Below, in pieces: positions 38,706-52,090 of a stretch of 64,000 nt of DNA; the first letter of the stretch is position 1; every line of letters starts with the position of its first letter. Both the position numbers and the translations under genes were made by a program. Origin of the DNA: Ectocarpus siliculosus (taxonomy: Eukaryota > Sar > Phaeophyceae > Ectocarpales > Ectocarpaceae); contig FN649759.1 of NCBI GenBank assembly GCA_000310025.1, forward strand, positions 815,723-879,722. Direction: 5' to 3'. The notes beneath the pieces are model-generated. The model saw only the letters and a program-made list of their open reading frames with translations. It did not search any database and was not told the origin of the DNA.

Positions 38706-41700
38706 TTACACCTCAAGGCGCTTCGTGCGTGGCGATGTACTAGCCTGGTCCGGTGAAAACCGGCGTGCTCCGTCCAGGGATGCGAGGTCACAACAACGGC
38801 ATGCACGGCTACGAGTACCGCCCCCCCGCCCCCCCCCCTCATATTTTTTCTTGCTCCCGCGTCCCCCCCGCCGCTCCACCCAGGCATCCGCCAGTGCCTT
38901 TTCGAGGAGGCCCACGTAGCCTGCGGCGAGGTGGGTGCCGTCCAGGCGGAAGTTTGGTCGAAGGCTGCTGCCTGTGTCGTCCAGCAGCTGCTCGAAGAAG
39001 TCGAGCCAGTGGAGGTGCTTGGACTTGTCCACCATGCGCCGGAACACGCTGCATCGGTGTTGGGGAGGAGAGATTGGCCGAAAAGGTTGTTTCCAGCAGG
39101 GAGGAGCGATCGTAAAGGGCGCAGGTGTACGCATAGGGACCGATTTGATTCAGGACTATTTGCTAATACTTCTACGTTGATTGTGCGTTTTTGGAGGAGC
39201 TGTCATGACAACTAGATGCAAAGCGCGAATCGAAAAACAAAGAAAAGCAATACAGCAACAGGACGGAGGAGATGGACACGTCTCAACTCCGGTGCGAGAC
39301 CCTAAGTCACCCGGGATAAATTTTACCCTGGCTACAGTTAAAGATGCCATCTCCTTCCGCCTCGCACGCGCAAGCCGTCTCCATAACGCCCAGTGCAGTC
39401 GAACCATCAGTCTACGCATGCAACAGGCAGTGTCTCAGATCAGACCACCACCATCATTCCGCTTTGCGTCTCCCCCCCCGTCATCTCCCCCATGACCCGC
39501 TCTTACCGGTTGTAGGTCTTGACCATGCCACGGGTCTCGTCTAGCACTGGAATCACAGGGTGCACGAAGATCCTTAGCCCCCGCTCCCGCGACAAGGCCT
39601 CGGCCACCTTGTTAGAGAGGGGACGGGGGATAGAGGGGTAGAGTTAGGGAAACCGGGGTGCAGGCTGCTGTTGACTACGCCGCGAAGCACACAAAGAGTA
39701 CGGCCTGAACTGCTATCCACCCCTGTACCGCTCGGGGGGAGAGTGAGATTTGTGGCAAAGGCTTTCACACAATGTTGCCGTTCTCGAAGGCCGGATGCTT
39801 TGGACAAATAGGCGTACGGTGTACCACCAACAGCGGCAATGAGCGATGTGCTACGGTACTACTGTATCAAGGAAATAACTGCGCGAGTAAGAGGTACATG
39901 TCCTCGTAGCGCGCCTCGATAAAATGAGCCAGCTACAGATGCGAGGGCTACAGCGTTCGAACACAACCTACGCCGCCGATTACAACGGCGCTCTTGATGT
40001 CCCACTTGCACATACAGCATCTTGGGCTTCATTTCACACCGCCGCTGCTTGACCTCGGCAGATGCAACCGAAACGTACGCCGAAAGGTGCGAAAACTGCC
40101 TACAGAACAGACGGGACGAACACACACACAGCCTTACCTTGATAAAGATGCCGACCGTGTGCTCGATGCCCTCCTCGGCGGTCTTGTAGCGGAGCTTCTC
40201 AACGGCGACAAGGATTCCTTCGCGGCAGTCGATCTCTCCGAGGATGAAAACCACCGCCGAACCGTTGGGAACCTTGGCCATCACGCTGGGACAATCGCAA
40301 CGGGTTGTGGGGTACTCATGTAAACGCATGCCGTAGTCGTTAGGCCGTTGACCTCGCGTCCCTACAAATGTGTCGGGACGGAGCTAAATGCCGGGTTTTC
40401 GCCGGCCCAGGCTACGTTTGACAAGGGTGAACCAGAGGCCGTTCGACGTCTTTGCATTTGCTGTAGGGGGGGGGGGATACATGAGGAAGAAAACAGTTGG
40501 CACATTTGATGCGACTGACAAATGAAAGGTGCCGCAGAGGGCAGGCTGTCAGCCACAGCAGTGTTGCGTCAGAACGGGAATTGGTCCTGCGAAAGGCCAA
40601 GTACTGCAGACCACTACAACAGCGCGCGGCGCACTGCCCCCACCCCCTCCGTGAGATGGTGCGTCGCAAACACTCCTTGACTCTTATGAAGCAAACGCTC
40701 CGGCACATCACACCCAGAAACGTATTCGGCACCCTCCATAAATGCGCCGGGAGGCGAAGAACTCCGCCATGGGTGGACCGTCGCCGAGCGAAACTCCCCT
40801 TCCTACCACACGCGCTCTGTTGGCCACAATCGCGCCACATGGCGTAAGAAATCTCCCCGTTATTTCTTTGCAAACTATAATAACTACCTGGAGGGCTCCC
40901 ATTCTATTGATCGCTACACACATGACGCCCCCGCCCACATGCACATGCTCGTGGATGCCTTGCGCGTACTAATGCATCAAACATCCTGCCTTCGATGCTG
41001 GATGTAGCTTCCCAGGAGCTGTTACCCTGTTTTGTCATCCTCCCACAAGATGATACCTCATTTTGGCTGATATGTACCACTCTGAATACATACGCCCCGT
41101 TCGTACGGACGAGATACAGCATAACTTCTCCTATGTGACGACATTGTTGAAATACATCGAAATCCTTGCGCCTTCCTGGCCGTTCCGTCACCACAAACGA
41201 CACCTCTTTTCTTGTGAGTCTTGGGGTAGAAGGAACATGATACCCTCTTTTGCCACCTTGCCACAACGAGACGATACCTCTTTCAGTTACGCAAACACCA
41301 CACTACCGGACGCACCTCTCGAAGTTCCTCTTGGGGTAGAAGTCGCTCTCGGGCCTCAGGTGCCAGTGCTTGAGCCCGGTCACCAGAGCCGGCCGCAGAA
41401 CCCGCCGCCTGGCAACAACACCGTGGAAACCGCCCAACCGGACCAAATCACGCGCACAAAGGTGGAAATGGTATTACAAAAAAGGCTGCCAAAGCCTTGG
41501 CGACGCGTTGACGCGTAAGGGGCGGCGAAGCAGCTGGAAAAAAAACGACGGCCAAAGTCGCCGCAAACGCTTGACTTGTTGCTACACGAGCGAGGGGACA
41601 CGCGGCAAGCCACCACGGCATACCTGCCGCTCTGTGCACGCCGAAGAGTCGATTAACTTCGACGGCTCGTGAATGTAGTAGGTTCGAGCTACCAGATAGA

Positions 41701-44700
41701 GAAGCAAGCTGTGCACTCGGGCTGGAACAAAACGCTATGATCAGCCGGACTTTGAGTCCAAACACTATTGGCAGAATGGTTACAGAGAGGTCCACGTGTC
41801 AGAGGCTGTTAATGCCATCCACGAACTTACTCAAGGCGGCCGCCAAAAAGCGTTTGATAAACATAACAACAACTGTAGTACCACGGATTGCGACTTAACA
41901 TCCTTACTCCAGACTTTGAAGAAGAAATATGTTACCGGCCTTAACCCCGATTGCAACATTCGGCATGTGTACGTCCATCTACGTCCATCTACGGGCTGCT
42001 GTCACCACCTGCTAGGCGCAAACAGCGTCACACTCAGAGAACCAATCACGCGGCTACGGTGTAGAATTACAGCCCTAAAGGCCATCAGCCTACTGTATCT
42101 TCCAACTCACTTTCCGCCCACCGTGACCTCGTGCCAAGCCGGGGTGAGCGTGTGCGAGTCCCCGCAAACGTAGACGGCCTCCTTGTCGTCGCTACCGTCG
42201 CCTTCGGCTGATTTCTTCTCTTCCTCGACGCCGCCGGAGGCGGTGCAACTGCGACGGGTCCACGATGCCAGCAGCTGCGTGATGCAGCAGTAGTACGCCT
42301 GGGTGCATGTTGATGGACAAGGATGGGTTCAAGGGAGAGAGGAGGGTGGGGGGGGGGGGGAGTACTCATAGCCGTGCAAGTCGTAGTCGCCTGACCATTG
42401 GCCTCGCATCCCTACGAAGCCGGTACGGAGCGCGGCGGGTTCTCACCGGACCAGGCTCTCACATCACCAAGAGCCAAGGGGTGTACCATGATTCTGGTCA
42501 GTGTGTGATGCGCTCAGCACGTGGAGGGTTGCCACTATACAGGCTGAAAACGTGGTCGTGGAGACCCTTTCTTATCTTATCATCTGACAATGCATAGTCT
42601 ATGCAAAGTATCACTGAAGGTAAAGGTTTAACCCTTTACTGTACTTGCCGTGCCCACGGACCACCTGACAGCAGACCCTGTCAACAGGATGTACTTCTGA
42701 GCCAACCCAAAGGAATGAACACATGGCTGCCAACAGGACGAAATTATAACCAAGAGGCAAAAATATGATCCACACGAACGAACAGCCAACGGCTCGGAAG
42801 CAGCTTCGCACCTGCTCGTTCCTGATGGTGGTCTTGTGGAGAGGCATGAGGGAGCGCAACCGCGCCGGCTCCACTAGCTCCAGCAGCTGAGGGAGGCACG
42901 ACCACTTCCCCTCCAGGTACAAGATCTACACATAGTGTAACATATAAATAGAACAAAAATTATACACGAGGCCGGGAATTTTTGCTTAGAAGAACAAGAT
43001 ACAGCCCTGGGGAGTCGCTGCACGGATTTTGCTAGGAAAGAACAATGTGGATGTGGCCTGGGAAACAGGCGCATGGATTCTGCAAAAAAATTACAAGAAA
43101 GATGCGGCCTGGGAAATTGGTACATGGATCTTGCCGAAAACAAAGGCAGGAGTACATGCATCATCCATAGACACATACAACGGCAAGTCGCTGCCTAAAG
43201 GCATCATTTCGTCCTCTGACAAGGAGGTCGCACCAACAGCAGGAGTCGTTGTCAAGCATAGCAGAGGTAACGCCGAGGAAACAACATAGGGGGCACGCGA
43301 CTGGTACTATTTCGCGCATGGAGGACGGGGATGCAATGCCAAGAACGGCAACACGAAACCAACCGGAGCTCGACACTAAGCACGCTACATTTCAGATTGC
43401 GAGCTCGAGCCGGGCACAGAAACAATGCTTGAAGACAAAGACGGACACACCCAGGAACCTCCAAGTAAGTCTATAGAGCAACACAGATGCCTGTACCCCC
43501 CAAGCCCATGCCAACGCTCAACTGAAATACATACTGGAAAGCAGTGGCCGACGAGGTGTACAACGCATTGTCCATCGCCAGCGGGCACGGGGGGAAAGGA
43601 GCGACGAATTGTGCCACCGCCGTTAGCAGCGCTTGCTACTGGTCCAAACACTACCAAACCAGCTGCCACAACCGCAACAACGACAATAACGACGACGATA
43701 ACAACAACGTGAAGCAGGCAGCGCGTGGGCAAAATTACACGAACACCGCAACCCAGCACGCTACACCTTCGTCCATCGCGAAAAATACGGCCGAAAACAG
43801 CAACAACTGCCACAACCACATCAACATCAGCAATTACAGGCACACCATCACCACACCTTGACGATCGCGAAGTAGAGCGCGAGGACGTCCAAGTGCTCTG
43901 GCGCGTACATCTCCTTCCCCCCGCCGCCCGCCTGCAGCAGACCCTTGTACACCTCTCTCCCGCTCCGTTCCCCCTCGCCCTCCCTCTCCACCTCCACCTC
44001 CATCCCATCATCCTCGACGGCTGTCACAGTCGCCCGCGTCGAGGCGGTAGCATCGTCGTCGTCGCACCACGCGAAGCTGATGTTGTCCTCATCGCTGGAC
44101 CCTGCAGCTGGTGGCGCCCGGGAGGAGGACAAGCCTCCGTCGGGCAGGGTGGTCCAGTGCACCACCTTCCCGAGGTCCTCGAACACCGGGGGCGGGGAGG
44201 AGAGCGAGGAGGAGGAGCAGGCGGACACGCCTTCCAAGACTTTGAGAACGGCGCTGGGAGGAAGAAAAAGAAGGGGGTGGACAGCCAGGGAGGGGGGCGG
44301 GATACAGGGGGTGCCGGAGGGGAGAAGCAGGACGGCCTCAAGATCAAGGGAAGGGTGCATATTGTGGAGGGGTAGGACGCCCGTAAACGTGAGATCAGCC
44401 ATGGCAGCATTCCGGGGTATACACGCTTGTCGCACCCCCCCTCTTCTGACACCGCTCAATCCTTACGCCGACGAATGTTTGCCAAACGCTGCTAACACCC
44501 CCCCCCCTACCGATGCCCCTACAGCACATACAACGCTTTCGCCGACGGCTTTCGTCCGCCCGTCCATCCACAACACCCCACGCGCCTGTTCCTGACGCCC
44601 CTAGCGCCAACGCCTCCGTTGGGATTTCGTGCCAGGAACGATTTGGCTGAGGCTAAGGCCTTGGCGTAGTCCGCCCTAATCTCGTGGCCGTGCACAAGGC

Positions 44701-47700
44701 CGAGCGCGCAGGAAGCGTTGGTAGGGTCGATCGACGCCGCCACCTGCTTGTTCGTTGCCGGTTCGGGGTTGTTCGATTTGACGGTATTGGTTCGAGTTTC
44801 GTTTCGGTATCGGGTGGTGGTGGTTCGATAGCGGTATTGATGTCGGTTCGCGGATCGATTCTGCGATCGTTTCGATGTCGTTAAGGGGATCGATCTGTTG
44901 TTGTTGTTGCGATATCGGTAAGGGCATGTTCGGTGTGTTCGGTGCAGGTTCGGGGGCGGGCTTTTGTACTGGCATTTCGATGGGGTGGTTTTGGTGGCCA
45001 ACACACACACGTGCCAGCGTTTTCACATCAGCATTGGCGGAGAACGGCAAAAGTGCTACAGTAGCCCTCCTCACAAACGTTTGTTTCAGAAGCAGTCTCG
45101 ACGGAGAACCAACCCTTGGTGAGTCATGCACCAACGATCGTGATCTTCACAAACATGCTCACGGCCGGAGTGGACAGCCGTCATCGGCTTCGGCGTGTTC
45201 CATAGCGCCTGAAGGTGTACAACTGCTGTGCACGGGCGGGCGTGCCACTTCAACCCGGCGTTCTCCGTCTCTTGTACGCGACGACTCCTCCGCCGTATTC
45301 CGAAAGCACGAAAATCTCGCCTCAACCTTGCGCTACATAGAATGTTGGATCGACATTACAGCGAGAGCTGCTCCAAACATAACGGCAATCCCCATGCAAA
45401 AAAAAGAAATACCCAGAAACGGGTATTCCCGGGCGATATACACCACCCTTTCCGGGTACACGTGAAAACTCAGCACGAATGGACCCCCGGCGAGCCATCT
45501 GATTGGCCAAGAATACCGTTGTACCCATTGGTCGAGAGACCTCACCCTGGCACACGGTCGTCTCGACCTTCGGTTCAAGCGCCGCTGGCGACTACTGTAC
45601 CCGAAACTGGTACAGACTACTGTAGTTCCGGGAACACTAGTCGCCAGCGGCACTTGAACTGGGAGCTGAGACGGAAGGGACGGTATACCCGAGTCAGGTC
45701 TCCAGAGGAATGGCCGCCATGATACTTTCGGCCAATCAGATCGCTCCCGGTGGGTGCATGCGCGCTGAGCATTTTCCAGTACCCGGAAATGACGATATAC
45801 ATCGCCAGGGCATACCCGTTTCTGGCCAATGCCGATGCTCAAAAGACTATAGCGGTCACCGTGCTGTCGTGATCGTTGTCATGTGGTACAGTACAGTACA
45901 GTACAAAAATACAGGCCCTTTGCATGCACGGGGTGCAACACGGAGTGGTTTGTGCGGGCATTCGTTCTACCTGTTCTGCTCTGGGGGCAGTGTACAGGGA
46001 CACCTTTGGGTGTTCATTTGCGACGGACGTATCCACGAGCGTCACACAAAACGAGTTTTGATTCGCCAATCTCGTAGATATGCAAAATACCAGTGTCTTT
46101 CAACCACGTGCGACCCTACGTGCCGTGTCGATTGCAACACTAGAAAACGATGGGTCCGGATGAAGAACAAACAATGAACAAGGACCGCACGTACGGTTAC
46201 CCGTCACCGTACGGCATTTCCATCCGTAAAAGGCGGCGCCCCTAACAATGCAATCCCGCGCGGTACCCATCACATATGTCCAATTTGCAACAACATAAAT
46301 ACGTCGGCTCACCTCGAGGAGTTGAACGGAGGCGTCGATCTCGCCATAGTCTTTGGTAACCGTGGCGAGGAACGAGTAGACCGACGAAGTCTCTTTCGAA
46401 GGCACCACCTGCATACCACGCACGCACGCACCGGCGGCAGCAACGGCAACGGGGGAAGGGAAAAATGGGGGGGGGGTAACTCATAGTCGTGCATGCCGTA
46501 GTCGTTAGGTCATTGACCTCGCATCTCTTCATAGCCGGGACGGAGCACGCCGGGTTCTCACCGGACCAGGCTCTCACATCACCAAGCGCGAAGCACCGTG
46601 GGGTATTCGGCGAGTCGCATGAAGGGTTTGCTGCATCCTGCTAAGGGTTCGGCATGTTGTGCTTACTCGGGGGAGGGGGGGGGTACTCATAGTCGTGCAT
46701 GCCGTAGTCGTATGACCATTGACCTCGCATCCCTACAAAGCCGGAACGGAGCACGCCGGGTTCTCACCGGACCAGGCTCTCACATCACCAAGCGCGAAGC
46801 GCCGTGAGGTATTCGGCGAGTCGCATGAAGGGTGCGCTGCATCCTGCTAAGGGTGTTCGGCATCTCGTGCTTACTACCTTGCGTACGGATGACAGCTGCG
46901 TATGACTTAATTTATTTTCTGGTACTTTCACTTTCAGAGACAGTTATAGCACTGTGTAACTGCCTCGAGGATGCTTGACCAATGTAACACAACGTGGTGC
47001 GATCATCCCCCTTGCGCGGAGTGAGGCTTCTCCACCCACCACAACATGATCTACTCGACCATCATTATGGTTACGGCAAAAAAAAACAAAGGTAAAAAAC
47101 CCCGGTAACCTGGTTGCCGAGTTCACGAAGTGAATTGGCTTGGTTTACAACGTCGTTGCCAAGCGACGAAAGCCCAACCCCGATGGCAAACATCGGGGGG
47201 GGACGGGTTGTATTACAACGTCGTTGCCAAGCGACGAAAACCCAATCCCGATGGCGAACACCGGGGGTGGCGGGGTATCAATGTGCCGTTCATTCATGCG
47301 GTGACCCTCTTCTTGTTCGTAACGCCTCCGGCCGTGTTCCGCTACATGAGGATTGACGCCTTGTTCGTGTCGTGGCTATGATAGCCCCCTTTCTAGCATT
47401 TCGCGGCCATCGATCGTTTTTGCTTCCGCAGATGCGTGCATAGGTGCGTGCCACGGCGAGGTCTTGCTAGCCACGCAAGATCAACAACAACGGCAGAATG
47501 TTGCAAAGCGGCGCCTTGCAGAACAATGGAACGATGTCACGTCGGGTAATCTCCCCCCTATTTGCGTCTCCGGCCAACCGCTGTACGGGAGACGCACATT
47601 TCACGTATTTTGTGCGGCCTACTCTCGTGCTTCCTTTGCCACATGGGCACAGCAAATCCAGGCTCTACCAATAAAAACTGGGTAGAGAGGTCGGAACGGT

Positions 47701-50700
47701 TGTGAATGTGAAGACAACAACAACAACAACAACATACACTACAACAACTCAGAAAGGTTACCGTGCAGGTGATTCCTACTGTGTTGTTTTGCAAGGATCA
47801 TGTGGAATAGATTGCCATATGGTTAAATTTTGTTCGTCCCGTGCCTTAACCGATCCTTGCGACATTATATGTAGACTTATCGCTAGCGTTTCGGAGTGCA
47901 AGCGAGCGGGATAGCCGAGGAAAAGGAAGGTTCTCCGACGCAACCCGTTCTGATACCTTTGGTGTCATCGACATCTCAAGAGCTGCAATTCGAACGACCC
48001 CATGTGCCTCGCGTGTTCTCTGTGGTACCCCTGTTACTGATAAAATGTCGCTAGGGGCGAAGAGAACAGGGAGGGTGACATACGTGGGGGCGGGTAATAC
48101 GGAATCCCCACCCTGCCACTGCTCATGCCGGGATTCTCTGCTGCTGGGGCGCAAGACTGCCACTCCCGCTACACGATGAGGAATGCGTCTTGCTCCTTCC
48201 GCTTCTACCGCTACCCTCCTGTGCTGGGCGCACCTGAGCCTTGAACGCTTTCATGCCCTCCGGGATGCCGAGCGAACCCGCCAAGACCTTCCTCGTCTCT
48301 TTGTTGTCCTGCCACATGACACATCACACGTGACACATGACACATCACACATGACACACGATATGATGATACAACCCACAGACAGACAGACGTGCCGCAC
48401 CAACGTTAGAAGGGAGAGACACGGGCATACGTAGCAGCAGCGGTAATGGCGCCGATTGCACACCGCTGCGCTGCAAGGTATAGGGCCCCGGCGAAATCAA
48501 CGCGATAGAAAAGCAATCACAAACCTTCATTTGAGTGGCGCCGGTAACTGCCGGTCTTTTCGATATGCAGATACCGGAACGAAACGGACACCCACACCTA
48601 CTAGTTACCGGCGAGACGGCCGTTGTGAGGCTCCGATTGCGCGCGCCAAGCGATGAACATCAAAGAGGGGTAGGCAAGTCATTCCCCGCCTAGTCGGATA
48701 AATCGTCGAAGACGTTAAAGATATACCGCGCCGCCCACCACCACGTCCCGGTGGCCTGCGTCACAGCTGCCTGCGCCTCTCATTTACGCAGTACTCGAGG
48801 ATTCAATCGACCCAGGAACCACCTTCTTGACTCCCGTGCCTCTTTATCCGTACAGTGCATGCCATGCATTCGCTGTTTTTGTATGTCAATGTCTTGATGC
48901 CTACATTGCTCTGACTGTCTGTTCATGTAATCCGTTTCGTGTCGTCGATGAGTTTCTGGGGCATCGATTCGCCCGTGCGTCCTTGCAACGCCTTCCTTTC
49001 TTGTGCTTGGTGCAATAGCATACCATCGCACAGTATAGCGTACCAAAGCATAGCGAGAACATAGCACAGCATCGCATAGCAGAGCAGAGCAGAGCACAGC
49101 ACAGCATAGCGTACCAAAACATACCAAGAACTAGAACAGCAAGCATAGCGCAGCAAATACAGTGTACCTGGTCCGACATGATAGCCCTGAGCAGCGAAGG
49201 CACACCTTTGTCCGTCTGTTTGAACAAGAGCGCGAGGCGTCCGTAGCCCACCAGCGACTGCCAACAGCAACGAAGCAAATACGACAACAGAACAGAAAGG
49301 CTGGGCGTGAGGGAGGCTGGAAGCACGCTGGTCGACCGCCAGCATGTCCATCGGGGGTTCCGCACGACAATCTGTGGGTAGGGTGGGTGCATGAGGTGAA
49401 CTTACAATATCGAGGAGCGTGGCGTCGCCACGCACGAGTTGTCACGCACGCGTAGAATACACGGCAACCCAAACGACAACCTAACGGCAGATTACCACGC
49501 CAACAAGAGCAGCATCAGCAGGTAGCTGCAGGAACACAAACAAAGGCATCATCATCACTATCATCATCATCATCGTCATTAACGGCGGCAGCAGCTACAG
49601 CAAGTGCACCTCGATGTGTTTCTCGCCGGTCCTCTGCAGCACCTCCATGTACATGTTTCCAGCGCCGGGGGCGTCCCCCATCTTGAACCGGCAGAAAGCC
49701 AAGGCAGCATCGGCATCATCGACAAGGCCTCCCTGACCCGCGGTCCTATGGCAATGATACGCGCGGCGCCCGGGGTGGACACCGGCAGACACGCAAACGA
49801 AAAAGTCGAACATGGAACTGACCGCGATGTTCAGAGATAAGGGGCGTGTACTCATGTAAACGCATGCCGTAGTCGTTAGACCATGGACCTTGCATCCCTA
49901 CAATGCCGGGATGGAGCGTTTTCGCCGGCCTAGACTACGTTTCACAAGGGCGGGGGAGCAGCTGTCCGTCTTGGTTCTACGCCACGGGCCCCCGCATCCG
50001 CGGCCCTCCACTGCCGAGCGAGAGACTCACGCCGGAAGTACGCGGGTTCATCCATACCCCTTGGCTGCGGAAGCAGAGGGTGCGATTCTGAAGAGCTTGG
50101 TTCTGGAAATACCTCGTGTCGAGCTGTCCTTATACGTGGTAGCGCGCTTCGCAACCTCTTGCGCATGCATTGAACCGCGTGCGCACGGCATGTAGGAGCC
50201 ACACAACTCCGCCAACTCACCGGGCTCTGCCAAGGGCTGTGGTGGCTTCGTGGTACCTCTCTAACTGCGTGAGGCACCTTCCGGCCAAAAGGAAGTCGGC
50301 CGGAGATCCGCCGTCGCTTGCCTTTGAGCAGCACTCCTGCCCATGCGTCCGCGCACACGACCCAAAGCAAGGGTATTGTAAGGCGTTGTTTGCTTCTGCA
50401 AGCGTGGTTGTTGTTGTTGTTGTTGTGATACAATCGGGACCAAGTGTAACCAGGCGCGAGGAAGCGAGTTAAAGGTGCAGCAGCGGTGAGAACGAAAGTC
50501 ATAGCAGGGGGACAAGCAGACATACCCAAAAAAAAAAAACACAATTTGATGCATACAATTTGATGCATAGACTATAGTGGAGAACAAGGTGGAGCAGTCA
50601 GTAGAACCGACAAGAGCTGCCCTGCAATAACATGAGACCCTCCGTTAGCCGGGTAACCATGCCATACCATACCTTGGTGGCAGCGAAAGCCTCGTCAATG

Positions 50701-52055
50701 AGGCCGGCCTTGTAGTAAGTGTCCGCCAGGCATCTCAGCGCCCTTGCGTTCCTGGGATCGGCCTCAAGAGCCTGGAACCACCATCACAATGAGGCAAGAC
50801 GGCAACCAGGAAGGCGACATAGCAAGGCGACATAGCAAGACAGTGAACAAGTGATGATGACACAATGGACTACGACGGCGGCTGTCGACATCAACAACGC
50901 AGGGACGACTTGGGGAGGGGGAACAAAAGAGGTTTTTTTAAAAAAAAAGAACGGAAAAAAGGCACAAAAGAGAACGTTCGAGCAAGTTAAATGTCGCACC
51001 GTTCGGTGCTCGGATGGCACGAGCCACGCGACGCACAGGATGCCCGTGGATGAGTTGCGAGAAAATTAGAGAGGAGAGATAAAGAGAGAAAACTAGAGAG
51101 AGAGGGAGAGGGAGAGAGGGAGAGAGAGACTGGCAGAAAGCCGAGATAACAAGAATAGCTTCTGGAGTTACACTGCTGGGGATTCTCCATGTACATTCTC
51201 TAAGCTTACCCTCGAGGTTGGCAACGCCGATCACACGTCCACCGAATGCACCAAGACTGTGGCAAACCAGAAGCTAAAGAAAAGGAATTGCATCTATTTA
51301 GTCAACGCGTATCATGTAGCACCTCTTTGGCCACGTCCCTTGCACCGCGAAGGTTTTTCCGAGCCATCATCTTCTCCGCCTTGATGGCCAGCTGTCGTGC
51401 AGAAAACAGCGAGAGAGGTCCGCGGCGAAGCACAAGCAACGGTTAACGGGCGTCGGTCCGCATCGGCATCGAAGCCGCTGCTACGGCGCCTACGTTAGCA
51501 GCCACACAGCAACAACAGCGGGAGCAGCAGCAGCAGCAGCAGCAGCGACAGCCCCCACCGCACCACCGCCACTACCCTCAAAGCACGACCATCAACATTC
51601 GCATCATGCAATCCCACAACACCACCAACCTTCTTGGCCCTCGCAGCCACGTTCGGTCCCGCCTTCGCTGCCGCTACGCCCTCTGCTACCGGCGCCGGCG
51701 CCGCCGCGGCCGGCGCCGGCGCCCCTACGCTTGTCGCACCACCGCCCGCCGACTTCTGCTCCTTCACTTTGCCGTTCTCGTCTCCCGTAGGTCCCTCCTC
51801 GACCCTGATGTCGCATCCCGTGTGCACTATGGCCCGGTCCACCGCTGCGTTCGAGGTGACGTCAAGAACAACCGCCTTCGCTGCCGTTGCTGCCGCCCCC
51901 AACGGGTCCGGGGGGTCGGCCACGAGCCGGAGCCGGGAGGCGTCCATGCCCTTGCCTGGCAATACGACACCGGAGGGACGGTGGCACCGCCGTGAAAAGA
52001 AGGCTGGTCTGCTTGTATCAAAAACATGTCACTTTGGGGTGCGGGCAAGCTAAGG

Positions 52056-52090
<35 letters not shown>

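Noticed and set aside
48308-48362. CRISPR-like short direct repeats (ACACATCACAC / TGACACATGACAC)
   Set aside because: Spacing is only a few bases and the units are simple-sequence variants. There are no spacers, no cas genes, and the host is eukaryotic.
49405-49440. Extra TPR exon (QLVRGDATLLDI before GTAAGT, minus strand)
   Set aside because: There is a good donor but no AG acceptor in the right frame before an in-frame stop. The neighbouring exons already join in phase without it.
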